This document shows positions 35,834-44,899 of a stretch of DNA of 64,000 bases, piece by piece (the first letter of the stretch is position 1; the number at the start of each line of letters is the position of its first letter). The notes under the pieces are model-generated. The model ran no database searches, was not told the origin of the DNA, and saw only the letters and a list, made by a program, of their open reading frames with translations. The position numbers and the translations under genes were made by a program. This stretch comes from CAVYWD01 sp963772225 (GTDB lineage Bacteria; Myxococcota; Myxococcia; Myxococcales; UBA5297). The stretch is taken from assembly GCA_963772225.1 (NCBI GenBank), contig CAVYWD010000002.1, forward strand, positions 186,001 through 250,000, given 5' to 3'.

Positions 35834-35842
35834 TTCGCTGCG

Positions 35843-36496
35843 CTACCCGGTCTTCTTGTCCGCGTCATCGGCGTCCGCGGGCAGCTCGATGAGGTGGCCG
35901 GAGCGCTCGATCTTCACGCGCAGGTAATCGGCGTTGTGCGGGTTGACCGGAGCGGTGGAGGCGACGCGGCGGTGGACGGGAATGCCCTCGTCGACCAGCG
36001 CGGCGATCTTCAGGGGGTTGTTGGTGATGAGGTCCACCGAGCGCACGTCGAGGAGGCGGAGCATCTCGGCGGCGATGTCGTAGCGCCGCAGGTCATCGGC
36101 GAACCCGAGCAGCCGGTTCGCCTCGTAGGTGTCGTGGCCCTGGGCCTGGAGCGCGTAGGCTCGGATCTTGTTGCCGAGCCCGATGCCCCGCCCCTCCTGG
36201 CGGAGGTAGAGCACCACGCCGTGGCCGGAGCGGGCGACGACGTCGAGCGCATGGTCGAGCTGAGCCCGGCAGTCGCACTTGAGGCTGCCGAAGACCTCGC
36301 TCGTCAGGCACTCGCTGTGGACCCGGACGAGCACGCCCTCCAGGCCGCCGACCTCGCCGAAGACCATGGCCACGTGCTCGAGGCCCGTCTTCTTCTCGCG
36401 GAAGACGAGGGTGCGAAACTCGCCGCGATGGGTGGGCAGCGGGGCCTCGGCGAAGACTTCCAAGGTGCGGGAGGGACCGGCGACTCGCTTGTTCAT
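35843..36496 (-). CDS. ribA: GTP cyclohydrolase II
   Basis: RibA opens GTP in the first step of riboflavin synthesis. The 217-residue stand-alone enzyme has the zinc cysteines in HSECLTSEVFGSLKCDC and an intact catalytic YLRQEGRGIGLGNKIRAYAL, then LLDVRSVDLITNNPLKI. ATG 36496 (MNKRVAGPSRTLEVF) has a GAGG ribosome-binding site. It is about 20 kb from the rest of the riboflavin genes, and probably supplies the activity missing from the RibBA-like protein at 14204. It lies convergent to lipB and divergent from rnr. Confidence 0.95.
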   Translation of the reverse strand: MNKRVAGPSRTLEVFAEAPLPTHRGEFRTLVFREKKTGLEHVAMVFGEVGGLEGVLVRVHSECLTSEVFGSLKCDCRAQLDHALDVVARSGHGVVLYLRQEGRGIGLGNKIRAYALQAQGHDTYEANRLLGFADDLRRYDIAAEMLRLLDVRSVDLITNNPLKIAALVDEGIPVHRRVASTAPVNPHNADYLRVKIERSGHLIELPADADDADKKTG

Positions 36497-36835
36497 GGCC
36501 TCGTTCGCTTTCCCTCTCTCGGCGGGGCACTCTGGCTCCACCTCAGGGATTCTTCTTGTCTGGGTTCATTAGTCAAGGAGCCGTCGCGCGTCGCTCAAGT
36601 GGGCTGGCTCTCGGAAGGCCCGCTCACGACGCGTTAGATGCCCGGTTCCGCTCGGAAGTTTCGGGGCGAGGGGGGATCCTCGGCAAAGCCGGCGAGCGCC
36701 CGGAGATGCCGCGCCACAGCGGGCCGAATCGGCGCGCGACGGTTCGGCGGCCCCTGTTTTCGACAGAGCGCGCTTGACCGCGCGCGCCAAGGCGGATACG
36801 CGCTTCATCCCCCAGAAGACAAAAGAGGAGCGCCC
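36497..36835. other. divergent ribA-rnr intergenic region
   Basis: The 339-bp region should hold both promoters. A TTGACC hexamer at 36774-36779 is followed 15 bp later by GATACG (36795-36800), a weak promoter candidate for rnr. An AAGAGGAG ribosome-binding site precedes the rnr ATG. No convincing gene or riboswitch is seen; open frames here are short and low in protein-like composition. Confidence 0.5.
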
Positions 36836-39151
36836 ATGGCCATCGAAGAAACCAAAATATTGGAGCTGGTTGGCGGCGCGAAGGAGCCCTTGGGCGTGGG
36901 CGACCTTCTCGAGGGCCTGGGACTGACTGAGGAAGACCGCACCGACCTCAAGCGCGCGCTTCGGGGGCTGGTGCGCGAAGGTGCTCTGGCGCGGCACGGC
37001 AAGCGCTGGAGCCCTGCGGCGGGCGGTGGGGCGGCGCGGGGCGGGGACCTCGCGCCGGGCGGCCGCGCCACCCCTCCTCCGGCGCTCGTCTCGGGCGCGC
37101 GGGCGCCTCGGGGGCGCTTCGTGGTCGGAGTGCTCCGCCGCCACGAGGACGGCTTCGGCTTCGTAGAGCCGCTCTCGGGCGCCAGGGGGCAAGACCTCTA
37201 CCTGCCGGCCGAGGACGCGCGGCGGGCGCTCGACGGCGACCTCATCAAGGTGGAGGTGGTGGAAGGGCGCCGCGGCCGGCCCGCGGGCAAGTTCGTGGCC
37301 CTCGTCGAGGGGCGGCGAACTCGGGCCATCGGCACCTACCTGGCGCGCGGCAAGTCGAGCGTGGTGGTACCGAAGGACCGGGCCGTGGCCGAGGCCATCT
37401 TCGTGCCGCCGTTCGCCAAGGCGCGCGAGGGCCAGCTCGTGACGGTGGAGCTCGAGCGAGGCGCCTCCGCCAAGGGTGGGCCGACGGGCAAGGTGGCGGC
37501 GGTCGTCGGCCAGCCCGGAGAGCCGATGGCCGAGGTGCTCGAGGCGGCCTTTGGCCAGGGCTTCTCGGACGTGTTCCCCGCGGACGTGCTCGCCGAAGCG
37601 GCCCGCGCGCCCGCGGGCGTCGTCGAGGCGGATCGCGCTGGCCGCCGCGACCTGCGCTCGCTCCGACTGGTCACCATCGACGGCGAGGACGCCCGCGACT
37701 TCGACGACGCCGTCTTCGTCGAGCGAGCGGGGGCGGGCTATCGGCTGGTGGTGGCCATCGCCGACGTGGCGCACTACGTCCGGCCGGGCCAGCCGCTGGA
37801 CCACGAGGCGCTCCGGCGCGGCACCAGCGTCTACTTCCCCAGCGCGGTGCTGCCCATGCTCCCCGAGCGGCTCTCCAACGGGCTCTGCTCCCTCAAGCCC
37901 GAGGAAGAGCGGCTCTGCCTGGTGGCGGACCTCGTCTTCGAGCGCACGGGGAGCGGGGCCGCGGTGGCGAGCGCGGAGATCTACGAGGGGCTGATGCAGA
38001 GCGCCGCTCGGTGCACCTACACCGAGGTGGCGCGGGTGCTCGCCGGCGAGAAGGTGCCCTCGCGGGAGTTTCTGCGGGAGGACTTCGCCCTGATGGAGGA
38101 GCTCGCGAAGAGGCTCATCGCCGCGCGCCAGGAGCGCGGCTCGCTCGACTTCGACCTGGCGGAGGTCAAGGTCAAGCTGGGCGACGACGGCCGGCCGCAG
38201 CGGCTGGAGAAGCGCCAGCGGAACATCGCCCACCGAATCGTCGAGGAGTTCATGCTCGCGGCCAACGAGGCCGTGGCCCGGTACTTCTCCACGCGGGCGC
38301 TGCCGACCGTGTACCGCGTGCACGGCGAGCCCGACGAGGCGAAGCTCTCGACCTTCCTCGGGCTCGCGCGGGCGCACGGCTTCGCGCTGGAGCCCGGGGA
38401 GGAGATCAGCGGGAAGGCGCTCAACGCGCTCCTCCGGCGCATCGCCGGCAGCCCGGAGCAGCGGACCCTCAACTTCCTCATGCTGCGCTCCATGATGCAG
38501 GCCATCTACTCGCAGAAGAACATCGGCCACTTCGGGCTGGCGGCGCCGTTCTACCTGCACTTCACCTCGCCCATCCGCCGCTACCCGGACCTCATGGTGC
38601 ACCGGCTGCTGAAGGAGCACTGGGCGCGCGGGGCGCGCACGCTCGCGGGCGAGGAGCGCGATTCCACCGAGGACCGGCTCGACGGCATCTCCGCGCGATC
38701 GAGCGAGCGCGAGCGCGCGGCGATGATCGCCGAGCGCGACGTGGCGGCGTACTACGCGGCGCTCTACCTGTCCGAGAAGGTGGGCGAGGAGTTCGACGGC
38801 GTGGTGAGCGCGGTGACCGAGTTCGGGTTCTTCGTGGAGCTCGCGGAGGAGTTCGTCGAGGGGTTGGTCAAGGCGCAGGCGGTGGGCGAGGGCGCCTCGT
38901 TCGACGCCGAGCGGCATCGGCTGCTCTTCGCGAACGGGCTCTCGGTTCGCATCGGCGCCGCGGTCCACGTCCGAGTCGAGAACGTGAGCGTCGCGCGGCG
39001 GCACATCGACTTCGCGCTGCTGAGCCTGGAAGGGAAGAAGGTTCAGGGGGCCGCGCCAGCGCCCGGCGTCGAGGTCCTGGCGCCGGCCGTGCGCAAGGGC
39101 AAGCCGAGCTTCGAAAAGAAGAAGCGGCGAGGCGGCAAGCGCCGGCGCTGA
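36836..39151 (+). CDS. rnr: ribonuclease R
   Basis: RNase R is a 3'-5' exoribonuclease that degrades structured RNA. The 771-residue protein has an N-terminal helix-turn-helix, cold-shock OB folds, and the RNB catalytic domain with TIDGEDARDFDDAVFVE near residue 280, then FTSPIRRYPDLMVHRLL and a C-terminal S1 domain (FDGVVSAVTEFGFFVEL). A Lys/Arg-rich tail (KKKRRGGKRRR) ends it. ATG 36836 has a strong AAGAGGAG site. Length and layout are typical. Confidence 0.96.
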   Translation: MAIEETKILELVGGAKEPLGVGDLLEGLGLTEEDRTDLKRALRGLVREGALARHGKRWSPAAGGGAARGGDLAPGGRATPPPALVSGARAPRGRFVVGVLRRHEDGFGFVEPLSGARGQDLYLPAEDARRALDGDLIKVEVVEGRRGRPAGKFVALVEGRRTRAIGTYLARGKSSVVVPKDRAVAEAIFVPPFAKAREGQLVTVELERGASAKGGPTGKVAAVVGQPGEPMAEVLEAAFGQGFSDVFPADVLAEAARAPAGVVEADRAGRRDLRSLRLVTIDGEDARDFDDAVFVERAGAGYRLVVAIADVAHYVRPGQPLDHEALRRGTSVYFPSAVLPMLPERLSNGLCSLKPEEERLCLVADLVFERTGSGAAVASAEIYEGLMQSAARCTYTEVARVLAGEKVPSREFLREDFALMEELAKRLIAARQERGSLDFDLAEVKVKLGDDGRPQRLEKRQRNIAHRIVEEFMLAANEAVARYFSTRALPTVYRVHGEPDEAKLSTFLGLARAHGFALEPGEEISGKALNALLRRIAGSPEQRTLNFLMLRSMMQAIYSQKNIGHFGLAAPFYLHFTSPIRRYPDLMVHRLLKEHWARGARTLAGEERDSTEDRLDGISARSSERERAAMIAERDVAAYYAALYLSEKVGEEFDGVVSAVTEFGFFVELAEEFVEGLVKAQAVGEGASFDAERHRLLFANGLSVRIGAAVHVRVENVSVARRHIDFALLSLEGKKVQGAAPAPGVEVLAPAVRKGKPSFEKKKRRGGKRRR

Positions 39152-39203
39152 GAGACGCCGTGCCTTGAGTTCCTTCGGTTCTCCTGTGAATGCTTGGGGG
39201 GAC

Positions 39204-39220
39204 TTGAAGCACCCCTTCAA
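39204..39220. promoter_or_regulatory. 17-bp palindrome upstream of the cytochrome-like lipoprotein
   Basis: TTGAAG and CTTCAA flank a 5-base CACCC spacer in the 186-bp gap after rnr. The surrounding bases are visibly lower in G+C than the neighbouring genes. It could be a transcription-factor operator or a weak rnr terminator; the sequence does not decide. Confidence 0.35.
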
Positions 39221-39337
39221 AACGACTTCTGTGCAGTTTGGCGACTCGACCGGCGCCTCGGCTGAGGACTTGTCCCTCGTTCGCGGTGCATCGGACGGCG
39301 CTCGAATGCGACATCGAGCGGGTGCCAGGTGAATGTC

Positions 39338-39874
39338 ATGAATAGAGTCATCGTTTCGCTGGGAGCTGTCGCGATCCTCGTGGGCTTCTTCGCCTGCGGG
39401 GGCGCAACCTCGGACAACGCGGGCACGGACGCGGGCCTCGCGAACGACGGTTCGGTGTCTCCGGTCGGCGACGCTGCAAACGAGGGTCCTCAGGACGCCT
39501 CGACGGGGCACGACGCGGGCGGGTCGAAGGCCGACGCGTCGGTGAATCACGACGCGGGCTCCGCCGCGGATGCCTCCGTGCCGTCCAAGGACGCGGGGAG
39601 CGCTGCCCCGGGCCACGACGTCATCCTCGGCGGCGCGGCGCATAAGTCGGGGAACACGGACCCGCTGAAGAACTGCGTCTCTTGCCACGGCTCGACACTG
39701 AAAGGCGGAGAAGGCCCGAGCTGCTACAGCTGCCATGACAGCAGCGGCCACACGACCAACCACCATGGCGTGATGCACCGCCCGGGAAATAGCGTGTCGG
39801 ACGGGTCCTGCAACCCTTGCCATGGCCCGAACAACACCGGCGGGCTCGGACCGGCCTGCGCGAGCTGTCACTAA
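39338..39874 (+). CDS. lipoprotein with four CxxCH heme-type motifs
   Basis: A lipoprotein signal (IVSLGAVAILVGFFACGG) precedes a long, repetitive Asp/Ala/Gly/Ser spacer (DAG/DAS units) of about 75 residues, of a kind common in myxobacterial surface lipoproteins. The C-terminal 75 residues carry four CxxCH motifs: CVSCH, CYSCH, CNPCH and CASCH at the very end. This suggests a small tetraheme cytochrome tethered to a membrane; the motifs could alternatively bind metal without heme. ATG 39338 was taken over GTG 39329. No oxidoreductase partner is adjacent. Confidence 0.8.
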   Translation: MNRVIVSLGAVAILVGFFACGGATSDNAGTDAGLANDGSVSPVGDAANEGPQDASTGHDAGGSKADASVNHDAGSAADASVPSKDAGSAAPGHDVILGGAAHKSGNTDPLKNCVSCHGSTLKGGEGPSCYSCHDSSGHTTNHHGVMHRPGNSVSDGSCNPCHGPNNTGGLGPACASCH

Positions 39875-39879
39875 TCGCT

Positions 39880-40375
39880 CTAATAGGTCCCCTCGTGGGC
39901 GAACCGCCCTCGGGCCGCCGCCATCTCGGGGCGCGAGCCGGGCTCAGCTCTCCTCGCGCACGACGGGCAGCGATTCTCAGGAACGCGACCGCTCGCTCGA
40001 GCGGGGGCGGCAGAGGCGCTTCCCTGCGCGCCTGCTCTCTGGGCACGAAGGCGCAGTCGAGCCGATCCACGCGGTCGTCGAAAATGAATGCGAGGCCTCT
40101 TTGTTCGGCCGCGGCGAAGAACTCCGGCCAGCCGACGCGGACCGTCGAAGACTCGTCGTCGCCGGGGCGCAGGGCCGTCGGCAGACCGGTGCGCCGGTGG
40201 AGGGCCGGGAAGCCGTGCCGTCTTCCGATGGCGTCGATGATTGGGTCGCGGTGGTGCAGCGCACGCCGCATGAGACGCGAAGTAACGGCGGGCTCTCCTG
40301 CGGGCAAGGGCGCCCAAGGCCCTGGCGCGAAGCGAAGAGCCGCGACCTCCCGCTCCCGCTCGGGCGTGTGGGCCT
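39880..40375 (-). CDS. possible hypothetical gene, frame uncertain
   Basis: Between the cytochrome-like gene and PiT, the minus strand has a protein-like stretch RVGWPEFFAAAEQRGLAFIF followed by DDRVDRLDCAFVPREQA, preceded by LHHRDPIIDAIGRRHG. The first in-frame ATG is at 40271, but protein-like sequence begins earlier (VEAHTPERE, just after the PiT stop). A different frame gives a natural end, ENRCPSCARRAEPG to a stop at 39880. The gene may therefore be frameshifted or decayed. No family was recognised. Confidence 0.35.
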
Positions 40376-41617
40376 CTACCCCGCGAGCTTGAAGGGCAGG
40401 TAGAGGAGCGCCGCCACTGCCGCCGAGGCGGGGATGGTGAAGATCCACGCCCAGACCACGGTGCGCGCGACCCCCCAGCGCACCGCTGATAGGCGCCGGG
40501 TGGCGCCCACCCCGATGATGGCGCCCGTGATGGTGTGCGTGGTGCTGACCGGGATGCCGAAGCTGCTCATGGCCAGGATGGTCACTCCGCCGCCGGTCTC
40601 TGCGCAGAAGCCGCCCACCGGGTGGAGCTTGGTGATCTTCGAGCCCATCGTCTTCACGATGCGCCAGCCGCCGAAGTAGGTGCCCAGCCCGATGGCCGCG
40701 TGACACAGGAGGATGATCCACCAGGCGATGTGGTCCCTGGCCCGAAAGCGCTCGGCGCCGTTCTTGGAATAGCGCTCGCCGAAGAGGACGACGGGCTTGG
40801 CGACGCGCTGGCGGATGTGCTGCTTGAGGTCGGCGGTGTCGTCCAGCAGGAGCCGTTCGCCCGACGGAGTCGCCAGGGTCCACTGCGACATCCCCGCCGC
40901 GGGCGGCTCCAGCGTCCCGCGCATCTCGATGATCCCCTCGGCGTGGGCGTACGCGCCCAGGCCGGCGGCGACCAGGAGCGCGTAGATGATGCCCATGGTC
41001 TTCTGGGCGTCGTTCGAGCCGTGCGAGTAGCTGTAGACGGCCGCCGAGGCGAGCTGCAGGCGCCGGAAGAGCTTGTCGACCGTGGTGGGCCGCTGGGACC
41101 GGAAGATCCAGGCGACGATGACCATGGAGATGAGCCCGAGCACGAAGCCGAGGACCGGGGCGACCACGATGTAGATGGAGATGCCCAAGATGCCTTTGTA
41201 GACGAAGGGGACCTGCGTGGGCTCCCAGAGGACCAGGGCGCCCACGCCGCTCTTGACGAGCGCCGCGCCGGCGAGCCCGCCGATGAGCGCGTGCGAGGAG
41301 CTGGAGGGAAGCCCCCAGTACCAGGTGAGCAGGTTCCAGGCGATGGCGCCGCCGAGCGCCGCCAGGATGAGCTTCGGGTCGACGATCCGCGGGTCGACGA
41401 TGCCCTTGCCGATGGTGGACGCGACCAGCGTCCCCATGCCGAAAGCGGCGATGAAGTTGAAGGCCGCCGCCCAGAGGACCGCCACGCGCGGGGAGAGCAC
41501 GCGCGTGGAGACCACGGTGGCGATGGAGTTGGCGGCGTCGTGGAAGCCGTTGATGAAGTCGAAGACCAACGCCACGGCGATGATGAAGACGAGCAGGGCG
41601 AGATAGGCGGTGGACAT
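40376..41617 (-). CDS. PiT-family inorganic phosphate transporter
   Basis: PiT permeases carry metal-phosphate into the cell driven by the proton gradient. The 413-residue membrane protein has the duplicated signature: FDFINGFHDAANSIATVV near the N-terminus and YSHGSNDAQKTMGIIYALL in the middle, plus SSSHALIGGLAG and FGIPVSTTHTITGAI. ATG 41617 (MSTAYLALLVF) was chosen. A DUF47 regulator gene ends 16 bp upstream on the same strand, forming the usual low-affinity phosphate uptake pair. Confidence 0.94.
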   Translation of the reverse strand: MSTAYLALLVFIIAVALVFDFINGFHDAANSIATVVSTRVLSPRVAVLWAAAFNFIAAFGMGTLVASTIGKGIVDPRIVDPKLILAALGGAIAWNLLTWYWGLPSSSSHALIGGLAGAALVKSGVGALVLWEPTQVPFVYKGILGISIYIVVAPVLGFVLGLISMVIVAWIFRSQRPTTVDKLFRRLQLASAAVYSYSHGSNDAQKTMGIIYALLVAAGLGAYAHAEGIIEMRGTLEPPAAGMSQWTLATPSGERLLLDDTADLKQHIRQRVAKPVVLFGERYSKNGAERFRARDHIAWWIILLCHAAIGLGTYFGGWRIVKTMGSKITKLHPVGGFCAETGGGVTILAMSSFGIPVSTTHTITGAIIGVGATRRLSAVRWGVARTVVWAWIFTIPASAAVAALLYLPFKLAG

Positions 41618-41633
41618 GGGCACGCAGGGGCCT

Positions 41634-42260
41634 CTAGGCGTTCTTGAGCACCACCGCTTCGAGGGCGTTGGCGACGTCTTCACACTTGTCGGTCGCCATC
41701 TCCAGGTCCTGGTAGATGTCCTTCCACTTGATGATGTCGATGGGGCTGAACGACTCGAACAGCGCCGCCAGAGCCGTCTGCCCGACCCGGTCCCCGGTGT
41801 TCTCGTGGGTGTGGATGACGATGCAGAGGTTGAGGACGCCCTCGGGGTCCTTCAGGTCGCGCAAGCCGGCCACCGCCGCGCAGACGGCGCTGGTCGCCTC
41901 GACGAGCACCTCCGCCAACGCCTTGGCGTTCTCGGTCGGCTTCTCGATCTTGTAGAGGATCATCCGGCTCGCCGCGGCGTCGATGAGGTCCAGGATGTCG
42001 TCGAGCCGCGACGTGATGTCGTGGATGTCCTCACGGTCGAGCGGTGTGATGAAGGTCTTGTTCAGCCGAGCAAAGGTCTCGTGCGTGAGGTCGTCCCCGA
42101 CGTGCTCGATTTCCTTGATGCGGCGGGCCTTCTCCGGGGCGTCGGAGTAGTCCTTGAAGAGCTCGAGGAGGGCCAGCGCGCCCGCGTGGACGTTCTTGGC
42201 CGACTTCTCGAAGAGGTCGAAGAAGACCTTCTCGCGCGGCATCAGTGTGAACACGGACAC
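41634..42260 (-). CDS. DUF47 (PhoU-like) protein
   Basis: The 208-residue all-helical protein matches the DUF47 family, whose members are encoded next to PiT transporters and are thought to regulate them. FFDLFEKSAKNVHAGALAL, IEHVGDDLTHETFARLNKTF and PLDREDIHDITSRLDDILDL are typical, including the E-x3-D metal-ligand-like pattern. GTG 42260 gives the usual N-terminus; ATG 42242 is possible. The PiT gene follows 16 bp later. Confidence 0.92.
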   Translation of the reverse strand: MSVFTLMPREKVFFDLFEKSAKNVHAGALALLELFKDYSDAPEKARRIKEIEHVGDDLTHETFARLNKTFITPLDREDIHDITSRLDDILDLIDAAASRMILYKIEKPTENAKALAEVLVEATSAVCAAVAGLRDLKDPEGVLNLCIVIHTHENTGDRVGQTALAALFESFSPIDIIKWKDIYQDLEMATDKCEDVANALEAVVLKNA

Positions 42261-42356
42261 CTCGTGCGGTGGGCAACGGTTGAGTGACGCGCGCGTGACT
42301 TAGCATTTCGAAGCGGCGAGGCCAACCTCGGAAATGCCGCCGGGGCGCTCCGCCCT

Positions 42357-44765
42357 CTAGCCGCGCAGCGAGACGACGGTCGTGCCCTCGCCGCCTTCGT
42401 GCTCGGCGCCCGCCCGGAAGTCCCGCACGTAGGGCGAGCTCCTCAGGTAGTCGCGCAGGCTCGCCCGCAGCGCCCCGGTCCCGAGGCCGTGGAGGATGAA
42501 CGCCGCCGGCCGCCCCTCGCCGTAGCAGCGGTCCAGAAACGTCTCCACCGCTTTCACGGCGTCCTCGGCGCGCAGGCCGCGAACGTCCACGCGCACGTCC
42601 CCCGCGTCGACGGCGCCGGCCGCGGCTCGCTCGGCCTGCTTGAGCTTCTCCTCGCGGCGGCCGCTCTTCCCGGGAAAGCGCGCGGCCTTGGGGGCGCCCT
42701 TGAGAAGCACCACGTCCTCGATGGGCTGGCGCAGCTTGAGGGCTCCCGCCTGAACCACCACCTCGCCGCCGCCGACCTCGAGGACCTGGCCCTCCATGGA
42801 ATTGGGCAGGCGCACCCGCATGCCCGGCTGCACGGGGATGCCGGACGGAAGCCGCTCGGCCTTGGACGCGGCGGCCACCTCTTGGGCCCGGAGGCGCTGC
42901 GCCTCGGCCTCAGCGGCGCGAGCGAGCTCGGCCTGAGCCTCGACGGCGGCGCGGATGGTCGGCTTGCCCTGGAGCCGGGAGAGGAGGTCCCTCACCTCGA
43001 CGCGCGCGCGCTCGAGGTCCGCGACGAGCTCGCGGCGCGCCTCGGCCTCGATGGCCCGCTCGCGCTCGCGCACCTGGGCGCGCGCCGCCTCCAGCTCGTC
43101 CGCGCGGGCCGCGAGCTCTCGCTGCTGCGCGTCGAGCGCGCGCCGCGCCGCCTCGAGCTCGCCGCGCTCCGCCTCCAGGGCGGACAGCGCGCGGCCCAGC
43201 GGCCCCGAGGTGGTCTTGAGGTTCTCCTCCGCCTTGGCGCACAGGCGCGGGTCGAGGCCCACGCGACGGGCGATCTCGATGGCGGACGAGGCGCCGGGCG
43301 TGCCGTAGTGGAGCTTGTAGGTCGGCGCCATCCGGTCGGCGTCGAAGCCGACGCGGGCGTTGACGTAGCGCGGGTCGGTGAGGGCGACGGCCTTGAGCTC
43401 TTCGAGGTGGGTGGTCACCATGGCCCGCGCGCCCTTGTCGGCGAGGTCGTCCAAAACGGCGAGGGCGATGGCGGCGCCCTCGCGCGGGTCGGTGTCCGCG
43501 GCGATCTCGTCGATGAGGACCAGGCTCCCGGCGCGGGCGGTGCGGGCGATGTCGCGCAGCGCGGTCAGGTGGGCGCTGAAGGTGGAGAGGTCCTTGGCCA
43601 GGTCCTGCGCGTCGCCGACCGCGGAGTCGACGGCCTCGAACAGCGGCAGCGAAGATCCGCGCTCGGCGGGGACGGGCAGGCCGGCGCGGAGCATGAGGGC
43701 GCACAGCCCCACGCCGGTGAGCGTCACGGTCTTGCCGCCGGCGTTGGGGCCGGAGATGACCAGGACGCCCGCGCGCTCCGGGAGATAGACGTCGTTGGCC
43801 ACCACCGACTTGTCCTTCTGCAGGGCGAGCAGCGGGTGGCGCATGGCGAGGAGGTGGAAGCCTCCCTGGGCCGGCACTGGCTCGGGAGGCTCGGCCCCGA
43901 GGTCGAGGGCGAGCTTGGCGGAGGCCTCGATGGCGTCGAGCTCGCCGGCCGCGTCCAGCGACCCCTCGAGCTCGAGGGCGTGCTCGCCCAGGGCGGCGGA
44001 GAGCTCGGCGAGGATCCGCCGCTCCTCCTCCAACACCATGGACTGGGCGATGGCGAGCTCGTTCCCCAGCGCGATGAGCGGCTCGGGCTCGACGAAGAGC
44101 GTCTGGCCACTCTGCGAAGCGTTGTGCACGATGCCCGGCACCTGAGAGCGCGCGCTGGCGAGCACCGGGACGACGTACCGCTCGTGGCGGATGGTGAAGT
44201 AGTTCTCGCGCAAGAGGCGCGTGAACTCCTCGTCGTGGAGGTAGAAGTCGAGCTTGCCCTTGATGGAGCGGTGCAGGCTGCGGGTGCGCTCGCGGAGCTC
44301 GCGCAGCTCGGGGCTCGCGCGGTCGGAGAGCTCGCCGCCCGGCTCGAACGAGTGCTCGATGCGCGAGGCCTCGCGGGTCAGGTCGGCGATGCGCTCGGAG
44401 ATATGGAAGGCGCGAGGCATCCGCGCCTGGCGGGCCTCGAGGAAGTCCTTGGCTCGCGCCAGGGCGTGGAGCACGTTGGCGCAGGCGAGGAGCTCCTGGG
44501 CCTCCAGCGTGCCGCGCTTACCGGCACGCTCCATGAGGGGGCGCACGTCGCGCACGCCCCAGAGCGGAAGCTCCAGCCGCTCCTCCAGCGCCAGGCGGCG
44601 CAGCTCTTCGACCTGCGCCAGCGACTCGCGCACCTCTTCTGCTCCGGCGAAGAAGCCGCGCGCGAGGCCCCTGGCCTTGCCCAGGTCGGTCTTGGCGCGC
44701 GCTCCCAGACCCTGCTGAACCTTGGACCATTGGAGGTCCGCGAGCGTCTTCTCGGAAAAGGTCAT
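42357..44765 (-). CDS. mutS2: MutS2 ATPase/endonuclease
   Basis: MutS2 proteins act on recombination intermediates or collided ribosomes, not in mismatch repair. The 802-residue protein has Walker A SGPNAGGKTVTLTGVGL, Walker B SLVLIDEIAADTDPREGAA, a long coiled coil (about 510-600), a KOW-like region and a C-terminal Smr domain with VDVRGLRAEDAV and FILHGLGTGALR. The mismatch-recognition domain of MutS is absent. A terminator-like hairpin lies 21 bp upstream of its start. Confidence 0.95.
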   Translation of the reverse strand: MTFSEKTLADLQWSKVQQGLGARAKTDLGKARGLARGFFAGAEEVRESLAQVEELRRLALEERLELPLWGVRDVRPLMERAGKRGTLEAQELLACANVLHALARAKDFLEARQARMPRAFHISERIADLTREASRIEHSFEPGGELSDRASPELRELRERTRSLHRSIKGKLDFYLHDEEFTRLLRENYFTIRHERYVVPVLASARSQVPGIVHNASQSGQTLFVEPEPLIALGNELAIAQSMVLEEERRILAELSAALGEHALELEGSLDAAGELDAIEASAKLALDLGAEPPEPVPAQGGFHLLAMRHPLLALQKDKSVVANDVYLPERAGVLVISGPNAGGKTVTLTGVGLCALMLRAGLPVPAERGSSLPLFEAVDSAVGDAQDLAKDLSTFSAHLTALRDIARTARAGSLVLIDEIAADTDPREGAAIALAVLDDLADKGARAMVTTHLEELKAVALTDPRYVNARVGFDADRMAPTYKLHYGTPGASSAIEIARRVGLDPRLCAKAEENLKTTSGPLGRALSALEAERGELEAARRALDAQQRELAARADELEAARAQVRERERAIEAEARRELVADLERARVEVRDLLSRLQGKPTIRAAVEAQAELARAAEAEAQRLRAQEVAAASKAERLPSGIPVQPGMRVRLPNSMEGQVLEVGGGEVVVQAGALKLRQPIEDVVLLKGAPKAARFPGKSGRREEKLKQAERAAAGAVDAGDVRVDVRGLRAEDAVKAVETFLDRCYGEGRPAAFILHGLGTGALRASLRDYLRSSPYVRDFRAGAEHEGGEGTTVVSLRG

Positions 44766-44786
44766 CGCGCTGTCCGGGTGCGGTCG

Positions 44787-44808
44787 AAAAAAAGAGCAGA
44801 AGCTGCTC
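44787..44808 (-). terminator. intrinsic-terminator-like hairpin in the mutS2 leader
   Basis: On the minus strand GAGCAG-CTT-CTGCTC is followed by seven T. The stem has 6 perfect pairs, 8 if two G-U pairs are counted. It lies 21 bases before the mutS2 ATG, where a terminator would stop mutS2 transcripts unless overridden. It may be an attenuator or may end antisense transcription from the TPR gene region. Confidence 0.55.
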
Positions 44809-44899
44809 CCCAGCCAGGGTCAAGTCAATCAAGGGAAACTTGGGCCCCTTGCCACGCCGCCCGCCCGCGATAACCTGTGGCCCTTCGAAGAGGACTCGC

